Below, piece after piece: positions 1-11,600 of a stretch of DNA of 64,000 nucleotides. Source of the DNA: Astropecten irregularis. Taxonomy: Eukaryota; Echinodermata; Asteroidea; Paxillosida; Astropectinidae. The stretch's first letter is position 1. Each line of letters starts with the position of its first letter. Both the position numbers and the translations under genes were made by a program. The stretch is from NCBI GenBank assembly GCA_963971285.1, contig OZ020262.1:7225036-7289035 (forward strand), written 5' to 3'. The notes under the pieces were generated by a model. That model was not told where the DNA came from and ran no database searches. It was given only the letters and a program-made list of their open reading frames with translations.

Positions 1-50
1 TTGTATCAATGATTCCTGAATTCTTTTCTCAAATAAAAGCAAGATACTAA

Positions 51-270
51 GGGGGTTTACGAAACAGAGGCTCAGGCTCCGGCTCCATTTCGTGAATCCA
101 GTCAAAACTACCAGGTTTCAAAATAGAGGCTTTTGGCTGCAATTCGGAAGTAGATACTCTAGTTTGAAAAAGAAAACAGAGCTTCAGCAGCTTCAATTAA
201 AAACCACAACCTATATTTTCAGCATAAAGGATGACAGAGCTGGAGCCTGAGCTTCCGTTTCGTACACCCC
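51..270. mobile_element. Family A inverted-repeat element, copy 1
   Basis: Ends GGGTTTACGAAACAGAGGCT and (complement) GAGCCTGAGCTTCCGTTTCG. The interior has GAGGCTTTTGGCTGC, GGAAGTAGAT and AACCACAACCTATATTTTC. It is non-coding, in a MYO7A intron. Copies also occur at 9756-9978, 14957-15183, 27522-27748, 35657-35879 and 52870-53191. Confidence 0.85.
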
Positions 271-338
271 TAGGATCTATTCCACAACTCCATATTGACG
301 ACATTTATAATCTGTAACAGCGCCCTCTAGTGTTTTAC

Positions 339-2024
339 CTGATGATGACGCACTGGTCACGCTGGCCACGTATCATGCGGTAGTAGGCGTTGTCGGCGAT
401 GGCGAAGATGTGAGGGGGTAGCTCCCCGATGCGTTTGTCTTTGTACTGGTTTATCTGATCCACATTGTAGATAGGTAGAACTTGGTAAGGATTCACCGCT
501 ACCAGAATCGAACCTGTAAATGTCTGTATTCAAAACAGCAAATCACACAATTCAACGAGTCAATTTTGGTATGAGAAATGGGTACAGTGGTATCGGAGGT
601 GAAACTTAACACAGTTTAACACGGAGATGAACTTTGATAGCCAATTTCGTTTCACACAGTAGACTAAAAGCTAGGGAAACTACAACAGGTCTAGGCGAGG
701 CTTAAGATAACATTTGTTCTTGGTTCAAACTCGCTCCTGGTTTGGAAAAAGCAGGGGAGGACTTACGTATATGAGGTTGTTGTTGTATCTGATGAGAAGG
801 TTGCGTAGGATGCCGGCTTCGTGGAGGTCGCCCAGCCGGATCATGTCTTCCACTCCCTCCACTGAGGAGATGTGCATGGTACGGAGCTTGGAGGCCACAT
901 CGCGAGACAGCCAATGGTCCTGGAGTTCAAAAAGTAGGTTGTTAATAAGCTACCAAGCTTCAAGGCTAAGGATGGTGGGGTTTAAGAGCATACTGGTGAA
1001 AATCATCCTGGGTTTGAAGGTAGGTACTTGAATGCCCTTCACATCAACCCTAACCCATCTGCATACCACAGTTTTACCACGCAATGTTTTTCCTATGGAT
1101 AAGTCTGGTATCCTGAATACCACAATATACCACGGTGTGGTTTGTGTGGTAATGCTTGGTTTATGATTCAGTCCCCCTGTGGAGACTGTGATAATGTGTG
1201 GTAAGCAGCTCTGGTCTTGTGTGGTAGGTGCAGAGGGTTAGGGTTAAAGTGAGAGTTCCCTTGAGAGAATCAGACGGTGGAGGTGAGAGACGTCATCCTT
1301 TGGAGAAAGTCGTTGTCTGGTGACAACCTAGAAGATCTCCACCCAACTATAGATGCTCTTACATTAGTCAAATTTCAGAGCACTAACCAACAATGCAGAA
1401 CTCATGTGACTCTTAGTGGATGTCGCGTAGGGGTCTAATTATAGACTTACATTGCCCTCATCGTCCAGTAACTGGAGCTGTCCAGAATCGGCAATCTTCA
1501 CCGTCGCTCCGATGGGGACCTTCTGATTGCCGCTCTTCCTGGGGTCCTCCAACCACACACAGTCTCCCTGGAATCACAACCAACAAGAAATCATCAAAAA
1601 ATGAAATCTCTCCATTTCAAAACAGGGAGTGGGAATTTTGAATTCGGACGGATGGTTTGACTAAAGCAGGTTTTGAACCTGCAACCCAGGATATTCGAGC
1701 CAGTTGCTCTACCTGTGAATGACCTTCTTCTAGTTATCTTTTCTCAGTGTGCCAATTGGAAGTCACAATAAACATCTTTATTAAAAAAAATTTGTCATTT
1801 TCCTGCAAAAACCACCCAAAATGCTTATAAGACGGGTCTGAGCTTAAAAAAATCACCCAACACAGTTAACTTATACAAAAGTTGCCTGTCAAATGTTTAT
1901 TTCAATGACTACAAAACAATTGAACTGACCTTTGTTAGGATCACCATGGTGATTCCCGCCTTGCGAAGGCAACAAATCCGCTAAAGATCAACTGTGCGTC
2001 AGACGATGCATGTAACTTCTTCAG
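339..2024 (-). CDS. MYO7A: Unconventional myosin VIIA, N-terminal exons (partial)
   Basis: Actin-based motor of stereocilia, microvilli and photoreceptors. Only the start is present. Exons, in transcript order: 1930-2024 (5' UTR plus ATG at 1947-1945, coding MVILTK), 1451-1567 (39 codons), 767-919 (51 codons), 339-523 (61 codons plus 2 nt, phase 2). All joins have AG acceptors and GT donors and keep one frame, giving about 157 residues. The peptide matches the myosin VII start: MVIL, then an SH3-like segment ([20 protein letters not shown]), then [20 protein letters not shown] and [16 protein letters not shown], the beginning of the motor. The P-loop (GESGAGKT) should lie in the next exon beyond the left edge. 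The acceptor at 2026-2025 follows a pyrimidine tract, so at least one upstream 5' UTR exon is expected. Myosin VIIA is favoured over VIIB by overall match; the paralogue assignment is less certain than the class. Confidence 0.93.
1043..1247. mobile_element. Family D element with telomere-like inverted ends, copy 1
   Basis: Starts AACCCTAACCCATCTGCATA and ends GCAGAGGGTTAGGGTTAAAG. The interior is rich in TACCACA/GTGTGGTA. It lies in MYO7A intron between coding exons 2 and 3. Confidence 0.7.
1653..1724 (-). mobile_element. tRNA-like SINE head or tRNA pseudogene in MYO7A intron
   Basis: On the minus strand: AGGTAGAGCAACTGG (A-box-like) and GCAGGTTCAAAACCTGC (T arm with B box). Acceptor pairing is not convincing. 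Confidence 0.45.
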
Positions 2025-2149
2025 CTGCAACAGAGAAAAAATACAAGACATTTTGTTATAATTAAATACTAGTGCTTTTATCAAGAAATTGGCCAAGAAT
2101 GGGAGACTTAGGAGCTGGGTCTTCAACTTGATAGCTCAAGCGCACAATG

Positions 2150-2180
2150 ACACGTGCTCACATTGGCGCATGCACGCTCA
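2150..2180. promoter_or_regulatory. E-box and NRF1-like motifs upstream of MYO7A start exon
   Basis: A CACGTG E-box (about 2151-2156) and an NRF1-like GCGCATGCAC (2166-2175) lie about 210 bases upstream of the MYO7A ATG, on the intron side of its acceptor. They could mark an alternative promoter or be chance matches. Confidence 0.2.
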
Positions 2181-4436
2181 GAGCTAGCAAAAAAGAGACT
2201 TCAGTCTGCTGCCGCCAACGTCTCAAAAGTCTCCCACTGACAAGTTAAGAAAGTACGAGATGAAAAGTCTGACAAAGACAAGTTGGTTGGACGGTTATAA
2301 TCTAAAAACGAGGGTACCGGGTTCCAATCCAATCAGAGAGGCCCACGGAATCATTTTCCCTGCCAACATTTTTTTTTTTAACATGAGCACTTTCTACCGT
2401 GGAAAGGAAAATCGTACGTTATATCATCAATCGATATCATTGGGCAGAAACAAAAACTAAATTGTACAACAAGATTTTGAAGTACACAACAAGTTTGAAT
2501 GTTTAAATATTCTCTAAATTACATGTCATGATTAAATTTTGTGGGAAGTACCAGTACCTACATGTACCTACACCTTAATTACCACTTTGCGGTTTTTATC
2601 TACATTTACTGTAGATAACTACACAGACATTATAAGCTTAGGGAACTACATGTACATGTATATTTCCAATCACAAATGCAAACAATTTAACAGGAAAACA
2701 CACAGACAACCACAGAGATTAAGATCAAATGATGTAAATTATTTAACTCTGGGGATTGGTAAATTAAAACATTTGTGAAACAAAACAAATATTCCTCCAA
2801 AAAAGAGATAAACAAAGCATATTAAAAACGATTAATACAAAATACAAAATAATTCTGAAAAATCAACACTATAAAAATACTCAATGAAAATCCAGTCAGT
2901 TTCCCTTGTGGTTATTTGATGATTATCATAAGATGCTACAAGAAAATGTTCAAAAATAATTAAAAACCTTTTACAGGAAACTAATCATACAAAAAGCCAC
3001 AGCATCGAATACATACATACTGAATCTTCCATTTGCACCAAAAAAATACATAATAAATAAAATAAAATAACTGGCAAGACTAACCCAAAAGAATAAGACC
3101 AAAAAGTAAAAACCCCACTCACAGCAGTTTTATTTTGCTACAATACTACTTTAGAGAGTGATGGCAACTTACATGTACAGTATGTAACGTAATAAGGCTC
3201 AAAGTCTGTCACGGCCAGAATTTTGAGGAGTCGTAGAGAAAAAGCTACAATTTAGTTCTTGTGTGCGGTGAAATGTAAAAAAGAATAACGACTGATGACT
3301 AATAATTAATCAAAATAACAAACACTCCCTCATTTTGCATATACACCCACATGTATGCCACTATGCCAGCAAGAATCATGTACACGTATGAGCGTGTACA
3401 CACCATCCTAAAAGTGTAAAGGCGTAGAGTTTCGACTTTCGAATAACCACGGACAATAGCATTTGTGTATGTATGAGACAGGCAGGATTTCACAGAATAT
3501 GGCATATTTCATACTTGCCACAATTCTATTGACAGGCTATTCCATTCCATGCATCGCTAATACGATATGAATCAACTTTCAAATATAAAACGTTGTTTGC
3601 TTCCTAATAAGGAAAGCTTACGAGTATATATCTTTTCATCCAGGTGGTCACTGCAGACGGCAGTCACAATCCGAGTAATTTTTCAACCGACTTTCCTGTA
3701 ATTTCCTTTTGTTAAAATGTATATAAAGTCAATATGACTAATGGTTTGGAAAATAATGATTGATGTTGATAGAGTCAAATGTGATACCACAAAAAAGAAA
3801 GGAATTTCAGAGTAACAAAATCCAACAATTGACTAGACAAGATTATGGGTAATCCACGGCCCAGGAAACAAAATTAAATTTTGGAGTAGCCCAGCTCTAG
3901 CAGGTGTGTCAATGTGTGTATCCCACGTTGCAGTTTAGCTGCTCTGTGCACTGAAAAGGGCTGAACCATTTGGCTGGGAGAACCAAATAAACACAATAGA
4001 CCGCATACCAGCTGACAATAGAAGTGGTATGATGACTCATCGGTGTGCGGCGGCCATGTTAACGCACCGCATGCAATGATATGGGGGAGACTCCGTGTAC
4101 ACTCCAATGATGACGAGCACAAACTGTGTTTGTGTACACATATTACACACCAACATCTATAATCTGTTGTACTTGCATATGAACATAATGGCCTAATATC
4201 AGCACATGACATCTAACAATGATGGCTATGTAATATGTACTCAAGTATGTGTTTATACCAGCCCCATCTGAACTTTGGGTCCTCCCATTTTTCTAACATT
4301 GGACAAGGTTAAATACACAGTTCCTGCTTATTCAATTAAGACCATGTTACCAGCAACCAAGACAAAACAATACATGTATGCAATGTGTTGCCAATGACTC
4401 GGCAAGTTTGGGATATCAAGGGGACTACACAGGTTG

Positions 4437-4575
4437 TGGGCTTTAAATTGTGGCGCTGGTCTTGGCCTTGGTGCTCCCATTAAATGTTTCCATCTAAAGC
4501 AATTGTAGATTCTCAATGTACTGTACTGTATGTGCCCCTTACAATGGACAGGTGGCCTCGCCCCTTTATAAACAG
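4437..4575. repeat. Dispersed repeat related to the 21-bp minisatellite, copy 1
   Basis: It contains CTTGGCCTTGGTGCTCCCAT, AAATGTTTCCAT, TGCCCCTTACAATGGACAG and GGTGGCCTCGCCCCTTT. The GGCCTTGGTGCCCC core is the reverse complement of the minisatellite core. It lies 150 bases upstream of minisatellite locus 1. Confidence 0.7.
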
Positions 4576-4726
4576 TGTATGGGATTAATAGGACTAAGGA
4601 ATGAAAATGTCAATGTTGTTTTCTTCTGGTCTGAAAGTTTTTCAAGTATTTCAAGGGGCACCAATGCACTGATAGAAGGAAAAGGAAAAGGGGGAGGCCG
4701 GCAGCAAGCTGAGCAGGGCCAATGAA

Positions 4727-5035
4727 GAAATGAGCAGGGACACCAAAGCAATGACCAAGGGCACCAAGGCAATGACACTTGAGGGACACCAAAACAATGA
4801 CAAGAGATACCAAGGCAGTGACCAGGGACACCAAAACAATGACAAGGGACACCAAGGCAATGACAAGCGACACCAAGGCAATGACAAGGGACACCAAGGC
4901 AATGACAAGGGACACCAAAGCAATGACAAGGGACACCAAGGCAATGAAAAGAGGCTCCAAAGCAATAACAAGGGACACCAAGGCAATGACAAGGGACACC
5001 AAGGCAATGACAAGGGATATAATGACCAGAGGCAC
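4727..5035. repeat. 21-bp minisatellite, locus 1
   Basis: About 14 copies of a 21-base unit close to GACACCAAGGCAATGACAAGG. Because 21 is a multiple of three, all reading frames stay open through the array and give apparent repeat peptides (for example GHQGNDK). There is no start context, splice support or homology to call it a gene. The same core recurs at 39212-39475. Confidence 0.93.
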
Positions 5036-5628
5036 AGAAGAAATAAGCAGAGGTACCAAAGCATCATCAAGAACCACAGACACATCAAAGATCAGGCTAA
5101 TGTCCTTTTAAAAAAGACAAAGTAAATGTTGTCCTTTTTTTTTAAGTGGAAGGTAGAAATAAATCACAAACTTTTCTTTCATTTAAACAATTTCCATTCA
5201 TTGCTGAATCAACATCACTATGTACCCAGTATATTTGAGTACTCTGAGATAAAAGCTTTCGAAACCTACATGTAGAGGTAATTCAGACCATTGAGTAAGG
5301 AAGAGAGATCTAAACCAGCAACCACTTGAATAGCTACTTGTGAGAGCCATCAAATGTCTGTTTCGAGAAGCACAAAATCGCAAGCCTGTTTTCAAAACTT
5401 AATTAATTATGTGTCAAGTTTCAGATTCATACAGATGATCAGTTCATTTCAGTGAATTGCAGCGAATCCAAAACTGGCAATCAGGAAGTCTGTCAAAGGA
5501 CTTTCCTCTCTATCTTGGACAGTACTCTGAACAGTTGCATTGTTGTACAAAGCCTTAGCATCATGGTATAAAGTAGTACCGCTTTTATCGCAGGCAAAAG
5601 GAAGTACACACACAAACATAGGCTACTA

Positions 5629-5834
5629 CAGTGGAATGCCACTATAACGAACATGGCGGGATGCACAGATATTGTCTGTTATATAGTGGTCATTCGTTAT
5701 AATGATTTGAATAACCAAATTGGGTATGTATTGTACACAAAAATTGGGAGCCAAGGATGATGTTCGGTATAACCAAATGTTTGGTATAGCAATGTTGATT
5801 ACCGGGTAATAAAAGTGGCATTCCGGGTCCACTG
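5629..5834. mobile_element. Pogo/Tc1-mariner-like non-autonomous element, TA target duplication
   Basis: Starts CAGTGGAATGCCACTATAAC, ends GGCATTCCGGGTCCACTG, and is flanked by TA on both sides. It is 206 bp with no transposase. The CAGTGGAA...CTATAACGAA end resembles pogo/Tigger terminal repeats. Confidence 0.85.
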
Positions 5835-6464
5835 TACTGTACACAACTGTTGTACCTACTGTACCCTATGTACTGCATTTTAAACATGTATTTCAAGTAA
5901 TTTTGGCTGCTGTGCTGTTCGCTTTGTGCTAATTTAAATTCTCAAGGTAAAGCAACAAGGACTGCCATGTGTTCCACAGAAGCTCAAATCAATAACTCCT
6001 AATTTCCATAAAATATACAAAAATGTAAACGAGATGTATGGGACTAATGCTATTGCTAAGTTTACTACCTTTGGCAGATGCAAACTTAAACATGTATTCG
6101 TTTTTATTTTGATAAATAAATCAACCTTTAATGCCAAATTTTCAATTAAAGTTACTATAAAAAATTATTTGGACTATCCTAATCCTGTGCTAGGACCAAA
6201 TCCTTGGGCCAAATTACAAATTTACATTTTGTACCTCACAATTCCATGTAACAAATGCAACGGTTTTTCGCCGTTTTCTACTGTTTCCAATGATCAATTT
6301 AGCTGAAAATTTTACAGGTTTGTTTTTATTCCATGACAAATCAAATTATGAACAGACTGCACCTGTTCTGTCACCTTTACCAATCGTGTAGCTTTTTAAT
6401 TAAGTACAATGACTATTTGTAAAACAGAAAATATGTGTTTTGCTTCCGTTCTTTGACCATTCTT

Positions 6465-6712
6465 GAACCCTAACCCTCTAGGCTCTACACTTGCATACCA
6501 CACAAGACAAGCATTACTACATAGCACCACCAGTCTCCAAAGGGGGGAACTGGATCATAAACCATGTCAATTTTCATTACGACGCAAACCACACTGTGGT
6601 GTGAGGTGTAAATTGTGGTATACTTTACCGTTTACGCATGTTTACCAAAAACCATGTCAGCATGTCATGTGTGGTAAACTGTGGGACGGAGGAGGGTTAA
6701 GGTTAAAGTAAC
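6465..6712. mobile_element. Family D element, copy 2
   Basis: Starts AACCCTAACCCTCTAGGCTC and ends GGAGGGTTAAGGTTAAAGT. It shares GCATACCACACAAGACAAGC with the family. Confidence 0.72.
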
Positions 6713-6927
6713 GTGCACATCTTTTAGTAATTAATAATACGAGTACAAATGCTTGGCCTAATTAGGAATTAAACATACACTAAAGAAAAGCCAAAGCGTT
6801 GTAATTGTTGGCTCAAATGCCTATGAAATACGTCATGTAGTGTAGCCCCCTACTCAAACTCAAACTTCCTTGATTTGTAAAATTGTGTTCCCTGCATCTG
6901 TCATGTCTGTTACCAAAGATATTTACC

Positions 6928-7225
6928 TTTCAATTTTTCTCTCTTAAAACTCAAACGGCTGTTGAATTTGTCGCCTTCGTCGTCCGCAGGTTCGTTCGGC
7001 CTGTCAATCCGAGTTTCGTCGTGAAAAAATCGTGAAATTTCACCGAAGATCAAAGTGCGATTTCTCAAAACACACACACCCAGTCCGCCTTAACTTGGCA
7101 CCGGTAGAAAAGTGCGCCTTAAATCGCCCAAACGGGACGGGGCCTTTGTAATGCGATAACACCACAATACAACCACTGATAATTAGCCCAATTGGGCGCC
7201 ACACGACAATGTAATAATCTTCCAC
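6928..7225 (-). promoter_or_regulatory. CpG-rich segment, possible MYO7A promoter and 5' UTR exon
   Basis: This stretch is much richer in CG dinucleotides than the AT-rich DNA on both sides. Read on the minus strand, it ends in a good splice donor (AAAG|GTAAAT, exon end at 6927). MYO7A is on the same strand and has a splice acceptor at 2026-2025 just before its start codon, so a non-coding first exon here would splice naturally to it. No transcript evidence is available. A closer alternative promoter, 2150-2180, carries a CACGTG E-box and an NRF1-like GCGCATGCAC. Confidence 0.35.
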
Positions 7226-8666
7226 CTGTTACATTTTTACAATTTTGTGAAATGCTAGTTTTATTGAAGAATGAAAAGTATACACAATTGACATATGTAA
7301 TAGGCCTATTACCAAAATGATGCGTTAAAATGTGTAAATTTGAACAAGAGAATAATCACAACTGCTGTTTTTGGATGATGCTAGTTTTAAGTTGCCGGTT
7401 GTTGATTGGGTCATAGGTCGAGTTGGGCTCGGTAGAGTGAAGGGGGGGGGGGGAGGGGCTTAACTGGAGCAAAGAAAGAGGGCGCTATTTACTTTTCTTG
7501 CAAAGAAAATTTCAAGTTTCTCCGCCGCGCCCATTACTTTTCCCACAGGAAATTATGAAATTAATCTAAAATGACTGATAAAATTTAGGAAAAGGGAGAG
7601 CCAGCAGCTAGACAAACAGATAGACAATTATTATTTTAAAAGAGCAAATAAACACAACTGCGCATGAAATTAAATCAATCATTTAGCTGACAAAGTCCTT
7701 TTATTCGACTTGAAACTTTGTTTGAAGATTAAACAACTGAAAACATGGATAAGTTATTGTTTTAATTGGGATTATTCCCCCCAAATACTAAATATATTAA
7801 TATTTATTTCATTTTGACTTTTTAACTATCTTTTTTTCACAAAATGTTTGTTTTTCAGTGGTTTATTCATTATTGATCTCTTTTAGAAATCTTATTATTT
7901 TGAACATGATGCCATATTATTTTTTCTGACTTACTTTCAATAAGTTTAACAATTGCATCATGCAATTAATATTCTTGTTCCTTTCACTTAAAATCTGCCG
8001 AAGCTCCTGATAAGAAAGGGTCACATACATTAATAAGCTTCTTGCATAAACATTATATTTGCCAGTTTCACTGGGGAAAAAAATATATTTGAGCCTGTTT
8101 AGTAATACAGAAAAGATTGACTGAACCTATGAAATATCAATCAGCATTCTTTTCATAATATGTATAAAGGACCTCCTTTGATCAAATACATTGTGGTGCT
8201 TGCCAAAGGCCATCTTATCCCATAATCATATAACAAGATGCAAGCCCATGCTGGGAATCACAATTTCAGGATTGACATTTTTGGAGAAGGGATACTGATG
8301 GGTCCATAAGCCTGAAGAATTTTTTAGCTGAGCAAAGAATATCTGACTGAATCTGGGACTTGGAGCCACTGAAGAGGATATGATCATGAAAAGGGTAAGT
8401 GCTCATCGCAAGATGCTACCATCTTGCTACGGATGTCTCCAACCCCTCCCACTCTCTCTCTCCTCCCTAGCTGTCTGCCTCCTTCTCCTGCTTCTGATTC
8501 CTCCTGTCAGCTGGTACCTCTCATCTCTCCACAGTTCCTGGCAAGAATAAGCCTCCAGCACCTCCAAAGTGTCACACAAGGATCAGTCAATATAATCAGA
8601 AAGATCCTCAAGGTCCCATCCTAAAAAACTCTCCCAAACAGGTGGAAGGGAGATCGCTTGATTCTC

Positions 8667-11600
8667 TCAGAGTTTACTCAGTGCCCTGGATACTTTCGAG
8701 GATGGCGGTTTGCCGAGAGCCTTGCAGATGAATGTGCCAACCTCCAGCAACTTGTTGAGGTTCACCCCCTGCAGAGAGAAAGATGACAAAAAGAAGAGAC
8801 AAAGTTACTTATAGAAGAAACACGTTGAATAAAAGGAAGCCTAATTCAAATTCTCAGGCTGGGAAGCACTGGACTATTGATGCTGGAGTGAAAGGCCTCC
8901 TTCTGGAGGATGCAGTGTCTTACTCACCGTTTCGATGCCAAGTCCGTCCAGCATGTAGACCAGGTCTTCGGTGGCCACATTTCCCGAAGCCCCTTTGGCG
9001 TAGGGGCATCCCCCTAGTCCGGCTACGGAGGAATCCACCACATTCACTCCAACCTTGATGGGAACAATTAGACGGAATACTAAAAGCTATTAATGACAAC
9101 CAGAGGGAGGGTCAACAACAAGGCGATGATTTTGAACAAACACGGAAGCAATTTTTTAATTAGGAAGACGGTTTGGATGGAAACTTCAAGGGCCTGTTTG
9201 TTTCAGGCAAGCCTTCAGTGATCTTGCAAATCCACGTCCCATGCTGGACATGCTAAGATGGGATCCGGAGCAGCTTTTGCGCGCCAGATCACTGATCGCT
9301 TGCCTGAAACAAACAGGCTCTAAGACAACACTTTTGTACTGATACACTAGAGACAAGAAATACAACCCTACAAACATGAGACCTCTTAGTGGAAAGCATC
9401 AAGTTCACTAATCATTTAGAGGACTGCAAGCGTCAAGACCCATCAGTGGCTGACTACAGTTTCTAGAGTGGTCCCTCTTGACTCAGCTTAAGTTCATACC
9501 TGCAAAGCCGCATATATATTAGCCAGGGCCTGTCCGTAGGTGTCATGGCAGTGGACAGCGATGCTCTCGATAGGTATCTCCTTGGTGACCACCTCAAGAA
9601 GCTTTTTCATCTCACCAGGGGTACCCACCCCTATCGTATCTCCCAGAGATACTTCATAGCAGCCCATGTCGTATAACCTTTTGGCCACCTGAGAAGAAAA
9701 TTGACACCAAGTTGAATATGGAGCAGAAATATGGAGAAGGCACAAAATGGCCTTCAAGGGGGTACCGTATACGAAACAGAGGCTCAGCCTCAGGCTCCAT
9801 TTCGATCAGGCTCAGGTTCCGTCATCCATATACTGAAAATATAGGTTGTGGTTTTCCATTGAAGCCGAAGCTCTGTTTTCTTTTTTAAACCAGAGAATCT
9901 ACTTCCAAACCGCAGCCACAAGCCTCTATTTCGGTACCCGTTATTTTAGCCTGAACCTCCATTTCAAAAAGGCCCCTGACCACCCTGAAACTCAAGTCCA
10001 AATCTAGGAAGTAGATTTAGACTCCATTAATAGCAGTCATTCCTCCGGATGCAGTTACCTTGGCAACAGCTGTTGGCTGGATCTTTCCTTCGTACGGACA
10101 CCCGAGCACGCATGAGACGTATCCCCGTACAGCCAGGCCAGCCTCCTTGGCAGCATCTACCACTGCTTGGAATCGATCGATGCTCTCCGATATCGAACAG
10201 TTAATATTCTTCCTGGAAAGAAAACGATTGAAATTTCGTTGAGACGTGGATAGAAGTGAAGCAGAGAAAGTGGAGCAAGCTTGTAGCTCAATGACGAAAA
10301 CAATAGACTTAAGACAAGATCATAAGGTATATCATGAATAGTGACCGCTAGGAATTGTGGGATGCACAAGGGTCGAAATGGCGCCACCACCTGCTTACTT
10401 TTGGACAGTCCGTGTAAAATTCTTTTTGTTTACTGTATTCCTGAACTTGCAGTTCGACCCAGATGTATCCTACAATGCTTTGCGGAAGCAGCCTCTCTTT
10501 GTTAAAATGTTATTAAATTTTGCGATAAAACCTTACGAGATTTCAACTGAGGTATTAAAAGAAAACACTACAGTAGATGAAATTACATCTTATGAGGCAA
10601 AGTCATCAGAAAGTGATCTAACTCGAGACATTTACCTGCTGAAGGTTTCTGATGCAGCACCGAATATAGCTACCTCCTTAGCCCCAGCCTGTAGGGCCGA
10701 CTTGAGGCCCTGTACGTTGGGCGTCAGGACTGGGTAACTCACTCCACTCTTCTTTGCAATGGACTGCAGAACCTCTGTGTGGTCTGCCATCTACAGGTGC
10801 AACGGAGGTCGACAGAAGGAAACACAAAAGAACACTTGTCAGTGATTCCTTTAAGGCAATGAAGATCGTACATGGCCCACCAATTGTGTTTCTTATGTTT
10901 TTATAAATGAGGTACCCAATTGGGTGTTTCTTATGAAAAGTACCAATTTGGGTGTTTTGATTTTATATGTGTCACCCACTGGGTGTTCATTCATTGCGAT
11001 ACCCATTTGGGTTTTTGTTATATCCCTTACATTGGTAAGGGATATAACTGTCATGATTTTGGATTTATATTCTTACCTGTGGTACCCACTTAGGTGATAC
11101 AAAACTGGTTGCCTCAACGACTCTGAGGCCAGTATCTGATAGTCTGTTGATGAGTTGCACCTTTGTTTCTGTGCTGACAATTTCCTGGAAGAAAAGGTTT
11201 ACAGTTTATATTTCTTTATTATTTACATCATACGATACTAAATGTTTCAATTGCTTAGTTAGGAGGGTCTGACCATTTTATTCTAGCAGGAACTTTCTGA
11301 AAAGCTAAGCTTGGAATGGATTGCCATGTACGGTTTAGGAAAGAGCCTGCAAGGATCGAAATGTCAAGCCCTCCTAACTCTGAGCATTTTATGTATTTCA
11401 GGACATTGGGTTGATGAGCAGTTTGCAGCTGTATGTTACTTTAATTAAATTTTTCAATTTATTGGTTAAATAAAAAAGGAAATAAATGGGGTGGTACCTT
11501 CTCGTTTTGGAGTCCATCTCGAGGACCGACCTCGACTATTTTCACAAAGGAGGGCAGAGCATCTGTCTGTTTCAAATGAGGTGAAAAACAAATCTTAGAA

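Larger units (their letters stand above)
2025..8666. other. MYO7A upstream intron or intergenic DNA
   Basis: AT-rich, no convincing coding exon. It contains the 21-bp minisatellite, the pogo-like element, family D copy 2, a B-related fragment around 6240-6385, the CpG-rich candidate first exon, and a G-run at 7441-7452. From 7250 to 8600 I see only AT-rich unique sequence. Confidence 0.6.

Noticed and set aside
4610..5125. Reading frames of 110-157 codons on both strands with regular heptad-like repeats
   Set aside because: They are produced by the 21-bp minisatellite, which keeps all frames open. There is no start context, splice signal or homology.
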